From contig NZ_JHZA01000007.1 of assembly GCF_000621165.1 (NCBI RefSeq), positions 124,001 through 188,000 of the forward strand: a stretch of 64,000 nt of DNA, in the 5' to 3' direction. Shown piece after piece: positions 19,833 through 27,091 of the stretch. The DNA is from Enterovibrio calviensis DSM 14347 (GTDB taxonomy: Bacteria; Pseudomonadota; Gammaproteobacteria; Enterobacterales; Vibrionaceae). The notes under the pieces are model-generated. The model saw only the letters and a list, made by a program, of their open reading frames with translations, was not told where the DNA came from and did not search any database. Position numbers and translations under genes: made by a program. Position 1 is the first letter of the stretch, and the number at the start of each line of letters is the position of its first letter.

Positions 19833-19858
19833 AAGCCAGCATTTATGCTGGCTTTTAT
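19833..19858 (+). terminator. Intrinsic terminator of the bet-pro operon
   Basis: AAGCCAGC, loop ATTTAT, GCTGGCTTTTATTTT, 25 bases past the proV stop codon. Confidence 0.9.
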
Positions 19859-20129
19859 TTTATATCTAGTATTAATTGTCGTGATACCTGCTCATTACGA
19901 TGGTGTCTACTTTGAACTTTCGTGATTGAAGGATGTTCTAAATTTCTAATTTATAACCATCTAATAATAATGCTAAATCCGCACTTTTACCCGAATGAAT
20001 GACTAGGGGGCTGAACCAATTAATGATTAATTGGTGAAGGTTGCGGTGTGTATTTTCTGATGTGAATTACATTTTCAGTGCCCAAAAAAAGGCAATCATT
20101 TATGTTAATTATCACATTAGGAAATCATA
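19859..20129. other. AT-rich intergenic region with a perfect 19-bp palindrome
   Basis: CCAATTAAT-G-ATTAATTGG at 20016-20034 is a perfect dyad, 95 bases before the next gene start. It may be the operator of an unidentified regulator of the secreted-protein genes that follow. No ORF was seen here. Confidence 0.5.
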
Positions 20130-21092
20130 ATGAAAGTTGTAAAGTTTGGTTTAATGCTAACCGCTTTAGCATTTTCAACCACATCATTTGTCACGCAGGC
20201 ATCAGGCCTGTACCCAGGCCAAGTGCTAAATAAAACACATCGAGCGAATACCCATAATATTGTTCGGAATTTTGTTGAAACAAGGAAAGGTTATGGATAT
20301 GTCGCCTTCAGCGGAGGGAAGGCGATAGGTAACACTGACAATGAATTTACAGTGACTGTTGGTCCGCATAACACCAAAATTGGTTCAGTGCTGGGCGGCG
20401 TTGACCTGAATTTCAATCCAGAAGAGTTAGACTGTGTTCGTGGCCTACACCTTTCACTCAGTGTTGGTGAAGACGTCCCCCTCTCACTAAGCCCCAATTG
20501 TGATGCGCTTCTTCGTGCAGACATAAAGCGTAGTATCAGTCATACCGTTGCTGGAGGAGAAGTTCCTCTCCCTGAAGTTCCCATTGACCCCGCCGGCATT
20601 TTTCGCCTTGGAGTTAAAGTGGGTGCAACGTTAAAGGTTGGTGCGGACTTTGCGGCTGGTCTCGAAGTGGGTGGTTTTGATAAACCCAACAAGCCGATAA
20701 CAATCAATGGCCAGCGTCGGCCAGACTTTATCTACGCCAGTGTAAGACCTTATATTTCAGGCGAAGCGACAGCCAAAGGTTATGCCAAATTGAATCTTTT
20801 CTTTAAAACTGTTGAAAAAGGCGTAAAGGGCTCGCTGAATTTAATCAATGCAGGGACGAAAGCCTATGCTGAAGCAGGCGTTACTTACAAGCCAAAAAGC
20901 ACAAACTATCAATATTATACCAAGCTGAAGTGGGATGCGAATGCGTTTGGTGGTGATGGAAAAGTCGGGCTTTATTGTGATGTGAAATTGTTTGGCTTCG
21001 CGAGAATATTCTATGCGGAAACTTCATTGATCAGTTGGTCTCCAATATATGAGTTCAACACAACGATTTATGACAGAACGACATATATATAA
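20130..21092 (+). CDS. Secreted beta-rich protein of unknown function
   Basis: 320 residues with a signal peptide (LMLTALAFSTTSFVTQASG, cleavage near residue 24-26). The mature part is rich in Gly, Val and alternating hydrophobic residues, suggesting beta structure: FRLGVKVGATLKVGADFAAG, GYAKLNLFFKTVEKGVKGSL and a C-terminal GKVGLYCDVKLFGFARIFYA stretch ending ISWSPIYEF. It has four cysteines, probably paired in the periplasm or outside. I do not recognise a named family; the C-terminal pattern resembles beta domains seen in large secreted bacterial proteins. A good ribosome binding site (TTAGGAAA) precedes the ATG. It precedes a second exported gene by 158 bases, and the two may work together. 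Confidence 0.7.
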   Translation: MKVVKFGLMLTALAFSTTSFVTQASGLYPGQVLNKTHRANTHNIVRNFVETRKGYGYVAFSGGKAIGNTDNEFTVTVGPHNTKIGSVLGGVDLNFNPEELDCVRGLHLSLSVGEDVPLSLSPNCDALLRADIKRSISHTVAGGEVPLPEVPIDPAGIFRLGVKVGATLKVGADFAAGLEVGGFDKPNKPITINGQRRPDFIYASVRPYISGEATAKGYAKLNLFFKTVEKGVKGSLNLINAGTKAYAEAGVTYKPKSTNYQYYTKLKWDANAFGGDGKVGLYCDVKLFGFARIFYAETSLISWSPIYEFNTTIYDRTTYI

Positions 21093-21103
21093 TTTGTAGA
21101 ATA

Positions 21104-21216
21104 TGCCCGAGTAACTTCGCGATGGAAGATTCAGATTCATTATATGTCAGTCAGCATTTAGGATCTGCGTCTCTCCAATTTCTTGCTGAATATGAACGTT
21201 GAGTTATCTCGGGCAT
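21104..21216. repeat. Long-range inverted repeat between the two secreted-protein genes
   Basis: ATGCCCGAGTAAC (21104-21116) and GTTATCTCGGGCAT (21203-21216) are inverted copies with one single-base insertion; inside them GATTCAG/CTGAAT extends the pairing. The whole 113-base unit could be a small hairpin-forming element or a MITE-like remnant. The right arm runs into an in-frame ATG (21215) upstream of the next gene. Confidence 0.6.
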
Positions 21217-21250
21217 GTCATGTGCCTCTATTTTTTCAAATGGATTCGCA

Positions 21251-23008
21251 ATGAAAAGAAATTTACTCATTACCTCGTTGCTTGCCTGCGCAGTGGTTGT
21301 CTTGTCATTTGTTTTGTTTGAATCGACACCACAGACAACGGTTAAAACGAATACACAGCTAACGAGTGTTGAAAAAAAACTCACTGATGTAGAAAGTTCT
21401 CCTTCGAGCGTTAGCGGTAATGCGAGTTCCTCTTCGGTTGTCTCCCCCTCGACACCGAGCAGCAGCGAGCTAAAGGCTTACAGGGCAGTGATACGTTCAA
21501 AGCTTACAGGTGAGGGAGCGACACTGGCCGACTTTACTAACACGTTGAATATCGCTCTCAGTATGAAAGAGAAGTCTCCTTTCAAAGGCGTTGTTTATGA
21601 CGTGAAATTTGAATCTGAGGATCCAGAAACCGACATTCCGCCGCAACTTGGTTTTACGTTCAAGTACGATTCTGGTGAGTTCACCAACGTGTCGATGTTA
21701 GGACTTCCATCTCAACATCCACTCAACATTGTGACGACCCTATTGGTGCAATTTTCTTACTTTGAAGGGATTCAGAGCATTGAGCTTGCAGACGGCATAC
21801 ATACTTATGTATATCAGGTTAAAGGTGAACAAGTTACAAGACAGAAAGCAGAGGATTTGCGCTCCTCTGCCAGCTATGAAACGTTGTCAGAGCACGAAGT
21901 GTGGTCACTTACCTTAGATGCGAACCTGTTTCCCTCAGTTTTAGCAACCAGTGCAGGCAAAACCCTTGAAATGGATGGTTCAGAGCTTCAGCTTGAACAG
22001 GAAATTACGATTACACCGATCACACCCGATCCTTCACTGTTGGCGAAGGTTAATTTTGGCTCGGGTGTTAATGCCAAATACAAGGTGGCGCTCAATGACT
22101 CGGGCCCCAAATTAGAGGTGAATGAAGAGAATTTCATGGAAACGCTGGTGACGTTTGATGCTAAGCCAGACTTAGATACCGCTCAAGCGCTGGGCGTGTA
22201 TTTGGTGAATCAAGGGTGGGGATTCGTCCGTGATTTACTCAGCTCAGACGAGATCACTGACAGTATGCGATCGAGTCTTATCTTCGCGTTAGAGAGATCT
22301 GGTGAACCCGAAGGTGAGTATCTACTTGCGTCACTGATTGAAGACGATTCGCTCGCTGAAACCGATCGTTTACGCGCGATGATGTCGATTGCGAAAATGG
22401 GCGATATCAACAGCCAAGTCGCGTTGAGCACGTTGCAAAATATGCTCGATCATTCCAATGGCTTGCTGGCGCAAACCGCGATGTTGAACATTGGTATTCT
22501 TGGAAAACAAAACTCGAGAATGACCAGTGACGTCACTTCGTTTCTATCACAACGTCTATCGATTGAAGGAGCGGGTTATAGCGAGCTGCTGGCAATCAGT
22601 AATCTTGGAAACTCGGAGCTAGACAGCAAAGTATTGCCTTATTTGGGCAGCCAGTATGCTGACGAAAGGCAGGTCGCGGTGAAACTGCTGAGTCGAAATC
22701 CTGACATGCAGCCAACATTGCTCAACCAAATGTTGAATGATAGCAATCCGAGTGTGGTGAAAGCGATTACGACGGGCATTGAAAACCATAGCCAAGATTT
22801 TCAGCTCAGTGAAAGTTACCAAGCAAAGATTCGAAGCCGCTTAGATGCGCCTGATATTCTCGCGCCCACACGGGATCTGTTGTTTACGTTTCTCGCCAAT
22901 AATGCGCAGCCGACGGCGTTGAACAAATCCGTTGCGCGTAAAATGCTCGAAACGCCGGATATTTCTGAATCTACACTGGTGCTAGCTCAAGATTTACTGA
23001 ACAAATAA
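21251..23008 (+). CDS. Exported protein with C-terminal HEAT-like helical repeats
   Basis: 585 residues. The N-terminus MKRNLLITSLLACAVVVLSF is a signal anchor or uncleaved signal, followed by a Ser/Thr-rich linker (about 30-80), a mixed beta region (about 85-320) and a helical part (about 330-585) made of paired amphipathic helices such as FALERSGEPEGEYLLASLI and LSTLQNMLDHSNGLLAQTAM. The order beta barrel-like region then helical repeats recalls the N-terminal module of large lipid-transfer (vitellogenin-like) proteins, but this is only a pattern impression. ATG at 21251 places the hydrophobic segment at the N-terminus; an ATG at 21215 is open in frame but has no ribosome binding site. Ends in a strong terminator. 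Function unknown. Confidence 0.7.
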   Translation: MKRNLLITSLLACAVVVLSFVLFESTPQTTVKTNTQLTSVEKKLTDVESSPSSVSGNASSSSVVSPSTPSSSELKAYRAVIRSKLTGEGATLADFTNTLNIALSMKEKSPFKGVVYDVKFESEDPETDIPPQLGFTFKYDSGEFTNVSMLGLPSQHPLNIVTTLLVQFSYFEGIQSIELADGIHTYVYQVKGEQVTRQKAEDLRSSASYETLSEHEVWSLTLDANLFPSVLATSAGKTLEMDGSELQLEQEITITPITPDPSLLAKVNFGSGVNAKYKVALNDSGPKLEVNEENFMETLVTFDAKPDLDTAQALGVYLVNQGWGFVRDLLSSDEITDSMRSSLIFALERSGEPEGEYLLASLIEDDSLAETDRLRAMMSIAKMGDINSQVALSTLQNMLDHSNGLLAQTAMLNIGILGKQNSRMTSDVTSFLSQRLSIEGAGYSELLAISNLGNSELDSKVLPYLGSQYADERQVAVKLLSRNPDMQPTLLNQMLNDSNPSVVKAITTGIENHSQDFQLSESYQAKIRSRLDAPDILAPTRDLLFTFLANNAQPTALNKSVARKMLETPDISESTLVLAQDLLNK

Positions 23009-23022
23009 CGAATCCATAAACT

Positions 23023-23055
23023 AAAAACGCCAACATCATCATGTTGGCGTTTTTG
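23023..23055. terminator. Bidirectional intrinsic terminator
   Basis: AAAAACGCCAACAT, loop CATC, ATGTTGGCGTTTTT: a 14-bp stem between the HEAT-like gene (+) and the converging SEC-C gene (-). Confidence 0.92.
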
Positions 23056-23078
23056 TGTTTGCACAAGGTTGCTTGGGG

Positions 23079-23414
23079 TTATTTACCGCAGCACTTCTTG
23101 TATTTCTTTTCGCTACCGCAAGAACAAGGGTCGTTACGGTTCGGCGTTTTATCAAACACGGTAGTTTGTGGCTTACAAAGCAGCGTTTCGAACTCAGTAA
23201 TGTCTTCTACTTGTTCAGCGTCAACGGTAATAGCAACAAACAGCTGGCTTTCAAGCGCCTGGGCTTCAAGTTCTGCTTTGCGTTCTTCAGTTTGCACTGT
23301 TAGCACCAACGGAAGGTCTTCTGAACCCGGCTTTGCTGCACGCTTAGTGTTATAACCAAAACTTTGATATTTTGGTTTTTTCTCAATTCTGCCTTTATAG
23401 AAAAACTTAGACAT
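23079..23414 (-). CDS. SEC-C metal-binding motif protein, PBPRA1643-like
   Basis: 111 residues, beginning MSKFFYKGRIEKKPKYQSFG and ending in the zinc-binding SEC-C motif NDPCSCGSEKKYKKCCGK. The combination fits the PBPRA1643 family of SWIM/SEC-C small proteins found in Vibrio, Photobacterium and Shewanella. The SEC-C motif of SecA binds zinc and contacts SecB/ribosomes; the role of this stand-alone protein is not known. Single gene. Confidence 0.88.
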   Translation of the reverse strand: MSKFFYKGRIEKKPKYQSFGYNTKRAAKPGSEDLPLVLTVQTEERKAELEAQALESQLFVAITVDAEQVEDITEFETLLCKPQTTVFDKTPNRNDPCSCGSEKKYKKCCGK

Positions 23415-23474
23415 GGTTTTTTTTCCGGGTTAGTTAAATGCGGAGTGAGGTTATACAGCAAAATGCGAGCCTAA

Positions 23475-23521
23475 TATACCCAAACAAGCTGAATCCTGTA
23501 TCTTCAGGTTGCTTGGGTATA
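23475..23521. repeat. Dispersed repeat, copy 3 (palindromic form)
   Basis: Both ends present: TATACCCAA at 23475-23483 and TTGGGTATA at 23513-23521, enclosing GCTGAATCCTGTATCTTCAG. The full unit folds into a hairpin. Copies 1 and 2 have lost one arm. Located between the SEC-C gene and the LRR kinase gene. Confidence 0.8.
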
Positions 23522-23569
23522 AATGTAATCTCGCGTATCGGTGCTTTTATCCTCGTGTTTACCTGCTAA

Positions 23570-24826
23570 TTAGGCCGAAATACGCTGATTGAGGTGCGTA
23601 AAGCCATCACTTTGACGATCTTCATCGGCGCAGATACTGAGTAGATCTTCAATGAAGAAGTTCAACGAGCGGCCCTCAACTTGACGCAACGTCGCCTGTT
23701 GCTGCGTTGACAGCATGTGATACATGCTGGCGGCACCAAAATCACCAAAGATGATGTTGGCTTGGTCGTCAAAAAGGGTGTTATGTGCGTATAAATCGCC
23801 GTGACAAACGTGGTTGTCATGCATGTGTGCGAACACATCTTCCATTTGATCCACGATCTTTTCGATTTGCGCGATGGAAAGGGAAAACCCTTCAGGGAAG
23901 GTATCGCGTGTGCATGTGTCGAAGTTCGGCGGTAAACCTAAGTTCTTAAAGTGCGATGGGATCAGGTTCATCACCAGTGCGAGGTAGTTGGGTTCGCTGA
24001 CTTGAGCTAGCGGCTGCACAAGGCTTGGGTGATACCCCACGTTCAGACAAGCGTTCAGCTCGTCTTGCGGATAACCATCACTGGTGACCTCGCCTTTGAA
24101 TACCTTCACCGCAATATCAGCAGGGTAGTCGGCTTGATTGTCATTCCAAACAGCTTTAGATATCACGCCTGACGCACCTTGCCCCAAGACATGTTGCAAC
24201 GTGAAACTAGACGAAGCGACATGCGGCACCGACTCGATGCTGTTGGACGATTTGGTGTCTGACGATTGGCAAAAAGGATTCCCAGCGAATGCCACCCAAG
24301 CCAGCTTCGGAAGGCCAAATACGTGGTCAGGGCATTCCTGCAATTGGTTGGCAGAGATTCGCAATAGCTCAAGGTTGTGAAGCTCGCTCATGGTCTGAGG
24401 CAATGCCGTTAAGCGATTACCTGCAAGCGCCAGTTTTTGCATGCGAGGGCGCAGACCTAAAGAGTCTGGCAGGTTTTCTATTTGGTTATCGGTGAGGATC
24501 AACCAACGCAGCTTGGGCGGCAGCGCATTGTCTGGCACATGGCGAATTTGGTTGGATTTAAAGCCAATCATTTCGAGCTCTGGGCATTCTCCCAGCACGT
24601 CAGGCAGGGTTTCAAATCGGTTGTTTGACGCAAACACGATTTTAAGTTTTTTCAGCTGTTTCAATTCTTCTGGTAAAGAGGACAGCAGATTGTCCGAGAG
24701 GTCCAATATTTCCAAGCTGTCAGCCAGAGAAAGGACTTCCAACGGAAAATCGGTGAGGTCTTCTGACAATTTAAGGCGCGTGACGCCTACAAGTTTGCCG
24801 TCACGTAGCTGAGAAAGAGAGTGCAA
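23570..24826 (-). CDS. Leucine-rich-repeat protein kinase
   Basis: 418 residues in two parts. Residues 1-185 are about seven leucine-rich repeats of the LxxLxLxxNxLxxLPxx type (LEILDLSDNLLSSLPEEL, LRWLILTDNQIENLPDSL). Residues 205-400 are a serine/threonine-type kinase domain: glycine loop LGQGASGVISKAVW, lysine in IAVKVFK, catalytic loop CHGDLYAHN (HGD in place of HRD) and DFGAA. All catalytic residues are in place, so it should phosphorylate something; the LRR part probably recruits the partner. No signal peptide, hence cytoplasmic. It is not in an operon and no cognate phosphatase is nearby. Related LRR-kinases occur in Vibrio and Pseudomonas with unknown targets. Confidence 0.88.
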   Translation of the reverse strand: MHSLSQLRDGKLVGVTRLKLSEDLTDFPLEVLSLADSLEILDLSDNLLSSLPEELKQLKKLKIVFASNNRFETLPDVLGECPELEMIGFKSNQIRHVPDNALPPKLRWLILTDNQIENLPDSLGLRPRMQKLALAGNRLTALPQTMSELHNLELLRISANQLQECPDHVFGLPKLAWVAFAGNPFCQSSDTKSSNSIESVPHVASSSFTLQHVLGQGASGVISKAVWNDNQADYPADIAVKVFKGEVTSDGYPQDELNACLNVGYHPSLVQPLAQVSEPNYLALVMNLIPSHFKNLGLPPNFDTCTRDTFPEGFSLSIAQIEKIVDQMEDVFAHMHDNHVCHGDLYAHNTLFDDQANIIFGDFGAASMYHMLSTQQQATLRQVEGRSLNFFIEDLLSICADEDRQSDGFTHLNQRISA

Positions 24827-25010
24827 AATGAAAATCCATAGTAGCGATAAAACGATCGGCGCTTAGTCTACAAGAAAGTCACTCAATGCGTTAGAGGTGA
24901 ATCATTAGAGGCACAGAGAGGTTACTGAACGGTTGATTCTGCCGCGGATGTTTAATGTTGCGTTTTTGGATTAGCACGATGATGAGGATGACTTCGACGC
25001 AAACGTTGAA

Positions 25011-25030
25011 GCGCCAAGGTCACTTGGCGC
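25011..25030 (-). terminator. Hairpin after the small gene at 25056-25301
   Basis: GCGCCAAG-GTCA-CTTGGCGC, a perfect 8-bp stem 26 bases past the stop codon of the minus-strand gene. The T run on the minus strand is poor. Confidence 0.5.
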
Positions 25031-25055
25031 AATGTAACTATCTCTTAGTGACAAC

Positions 25056-25301
25056 TTAGTGCTTTTTAACACCGTAACGTACTAAGTCTTTACCTGTTTC
25101 GAACACTTCTTGTGTGACCCATCGAGCTAGTAGTAATTGGTGCTTATCATCCAACACGGCAACAAACGGGCGACCGTCAGAGTTATTGGTTGCGAGCGCA
25201 ACGCCTGAAACGTCTTTTAGCCCCAAACCACCATTTTCAATGGCGATCAGGAAAGTCTCAAGATCTTGTAGGTTGTCGATGATATCGGTTTCGTTGTTCA
25301 T
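25056..25301 (-). CDS. Small acidic protein of unknown function
   Basis: 81 residues from an ATG at 25301 (MNNETDIIDNLQDLETFLIA), with an upstream in-frame start at 25328 that would add nine residues. It has no signal peptide, membrane helix or recognisable motif. The order helix (DLETFLIAIEN), beta strands (RPFVAVLD, HQLLLARWV) and a closing helix suggests a small folded cytoplasmic domain. Family not recognised. Kept as real because of its clean codon usage, isolated position and downstream hairpin. Confidence 0.6.
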   Translation of the reverse strand: MNNETDIIDNLQDLETFLIAIENGGLGLKDVSGVALATNNSDGRPFVAVLDDKHQLLLARWVTQEVFETGKDLVRYGVKKH

Positions 25302-25689
25302 GTGTTCAACACTCTTTCTGTGTTTCAAGATTTCTGTTTTGGGATTATTTCATGGCATGCCTAACGTAGCAATCAGGTATCCCGACTCATTGTGGTGCCT
25401 TTTTAAATTCAATCTTCTTTTGCCGGTTTTTCACTCTCTTGTTCGCGCTGTTCGCGCTGTTCGCGCGCGTATATCTGTCATTACTTTAGGCTGGCATTCT
25501 ACTCAATAACCCATTTATACCGAATATCGTACGCATTCATAAGGATGAGTGTAATTCATACATATGCATAATATTCGGCCTCTGATCTGAACGATAGCAT
25601 GAGAAATCGCTGTGAAATTGCCCCTGAGATGGGGTGGTGACAGCGAAGAGCAGTGATTCATAAATACGAATACAGGGAGTATTAAAAAG
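25302..25689. other. Intergenic region upstream of the porin gene
   Basis: About 390 bases. It contains a 9-bp tandem repeat GTTCGCGCT (two copies plus a partial third, 25441-25466) and AT-rich sequence expected to hold the porin promoter. No gene or convincing operator was seen. Confidence 0.5.
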
Positions 25690-26844
25690 ATGAAGACTCA
25701 TGCAATTCGTTTACTACCGCTAAGTTTTGCGGTGATGTGTGTAAACGCCACCGCGGCTGTCACCTTGTACGAAGACGATACTCATTCTGTCAGCACAGAT
25801 TTGTTGGTGAATGTTTTTTATACCAATTCAAGCATTGATCGATTGTCGGATTTTGACGATGCCAACAGCGATAGGGTAAGTCGAGACCAATCGCGTGTTC
25901 GCGTTGGCTTACTACCGAACTACATTGGGTTTAACTACAACACTGAAACTGATGACGGCTTGAAGATAGGCGCTCGTTCTTCGTTCTGGGTTACATTAAA
26001 TGATACTGACATCAATCGTGGCGCAGAAGGCTTGGGTACTCGCTCTGGTATCGATGCTCGCCAATTCTATGCAACGGTTGATGCCAATTGGGGACAGGTT
26101 TTGCTGGGCAAAGATTTTGGTTTGTTTTCACGCAGTAATATTCTGACGGATGAACTGTTATTGGGCCACGGCCAAACCAGCGATTTCTATGGTTTGATTG
26201 ATGGCGGTAACGTGTCGTTCGGTAATATTGGGTCGGGTTATACCTATCCATTTCCGAAGGCACAAATCACTTATCGTAGTCCCGACCTGTCGGGCGTTCA
26301 GATTGCTGTCGGTGTGATGGATCCGAACAAGAAAAGTGCAACCAGCTCTGAAGATAATCCGCGTTTTGAAAGTGAAATCACGTACAACAATACGTTTGAT
26401 GAGGTGGATTTTAAAGCCTATATCAATGGCGTCACTCAAAGCTCCAAAGATAGCACCGGTAAAACCGACTCTAACGGCTTAGGTGGTGGTATTCGTTTAG
26501 GTTTTGCAGGCGCTGCGTTCAATGCTTCTGGTTTTAGTACGGAAGGACTAGGCGATGTGGCGGGATTAGATACCATAATTTCAAATGAGCAAACCGAATC
26601 AAAAGGTTACTTGTTGCAAGGTTCATATTCGTTTGATTCCGAGCGTATTGTGTTGTCCTATGGCCGAACCGATGTTGAAACCCGAGGAACGACTAGCCTT
26701 GAATACGATAATTACGCTGTCGCTTGGTTTCACACGGTGAATATGAACTTGAATTTAGTGGGAGAATACAATCGTACAGAAGTGAATGAAGGACGTACGG
26801 AAGAAAATAATACCTTCGCGATTGGTGCCGTTGTGACGTTTTAA
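25690..26844 (+). CDS. OmpU/OmpT-type outer membrane porin
   Basis: 384 residues. Signal peptide MKTHAIRLLPLSFAVMCVNATAA, then alternating beta-strand sequence of a 16-stranded general porin (VGLLPNYIGFNYNTETDDGLKIGARSSF, DARQFYATVDANWGQVLLGKDFGLF) and a C-terminal phenylalanine (AIGAVVTF) as required for BamA-mediated insertion. The DGLKIGAR and GQVLLGKDFG segments resemble Vibrio OmpU/OmpT-like porins, but it is rather divergent. Forms water-filled trimers for small solutes. Ribosome binding site AGGGAG precedes the ATG. The 3' region carries a small-RNA-like element. Confidence 0.88.
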   Translation: MKTHAIRLLPLSFAVMCVNATAAVTLYEDDTHSVSTDLLVNVFYTNSSIDRLSDFDDANSDRVSRDQSRVRVGLLPNYIGFNYNTETDDGLKIGARSSFWVTLNDTDINRGAEGLGTRSGIDARQFYATVDANWGQVLLGKDFGLFSRSNILTDELLLGHGQTSDFYGLIDGGNVSFGNIGSGYTYPFPKAQITYRSPDLSGVQIAVGVMDPNKKSATSSEDNPRFESEITYNNTFDEVDFKAYINGVTQSSKDSTGKTDSNGLGGGIRLGFAGAAFNASGFSTEGLGDVAGLDTIISNEQTESKGYLLQGSYSFDSERIVLSYGRTDVETRGTTSLEYDNYAVAWFHTVNMNLNLVGEYNRTEVNEGRTEENNTFAIGAVVTF

Positions 26845-26920
26845 TTCATTGTACTCAGTGGCGTACTAGCATCCGTTGCTGAGTGGAATGAATCCTATTT
26901 TTTAGTGCTAATCCAATTGA

Positions 26921-27001
26921 GACACGAATCGTGTAGATGATGTGAGGTAAGTCAGTTTTATGTGTCGCAAGCGCTAGGTCATGCTTGGCGCTTGTTTTTT
27001 T
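26921..27001 (+). ncRNA. Putative small RNA, copy A (3' of the porin gene)
   Basis: A hairpin ACACG-AAT-CGTGT, the block AGATGATGTGAGGT (26935-26948), a variable region, then an intrinsic terminator CAAGCGC (26968-26974) / GCGCTTG (26988-26994) and seven Ts. The same order, with the same 14-base block and an AGCGC-type terminator, occurs at 37539-37615. Length about 80 bases. No clear promoter is seen, so it could be released from the porin mRNA 3' end. Not matched to any named RNA from memory. Confidence 0.5.
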
Positions 27002-27011
27002 ACAAACAAGA

Positions 27012-27034
27012 AACGACTCCACAAAGGAGTCGTT
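27012..27034 (-). terminator. Hairpin downstream of the GMC dehydrogenase genes
   Basis: AACGACTCC-ACAAA-GGAGTCGTT, perfect 9-bp stem; on the minus strand it is followed by TTCTTGTTTGT, a weak T run. Confidence 0.6.
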
Positions 27035-27091
27035 CAAGTATTATGACTGTGTTTCGCAGTATTAACTCACGGGTTGTTTGGGTATATAGCG

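Noticed and set aside
25441-25466. GTTCGCGCT tandem repeat as a CRISPR or iteron
   Set aside because: Only about three units with no spacers; too short for an array or origin.
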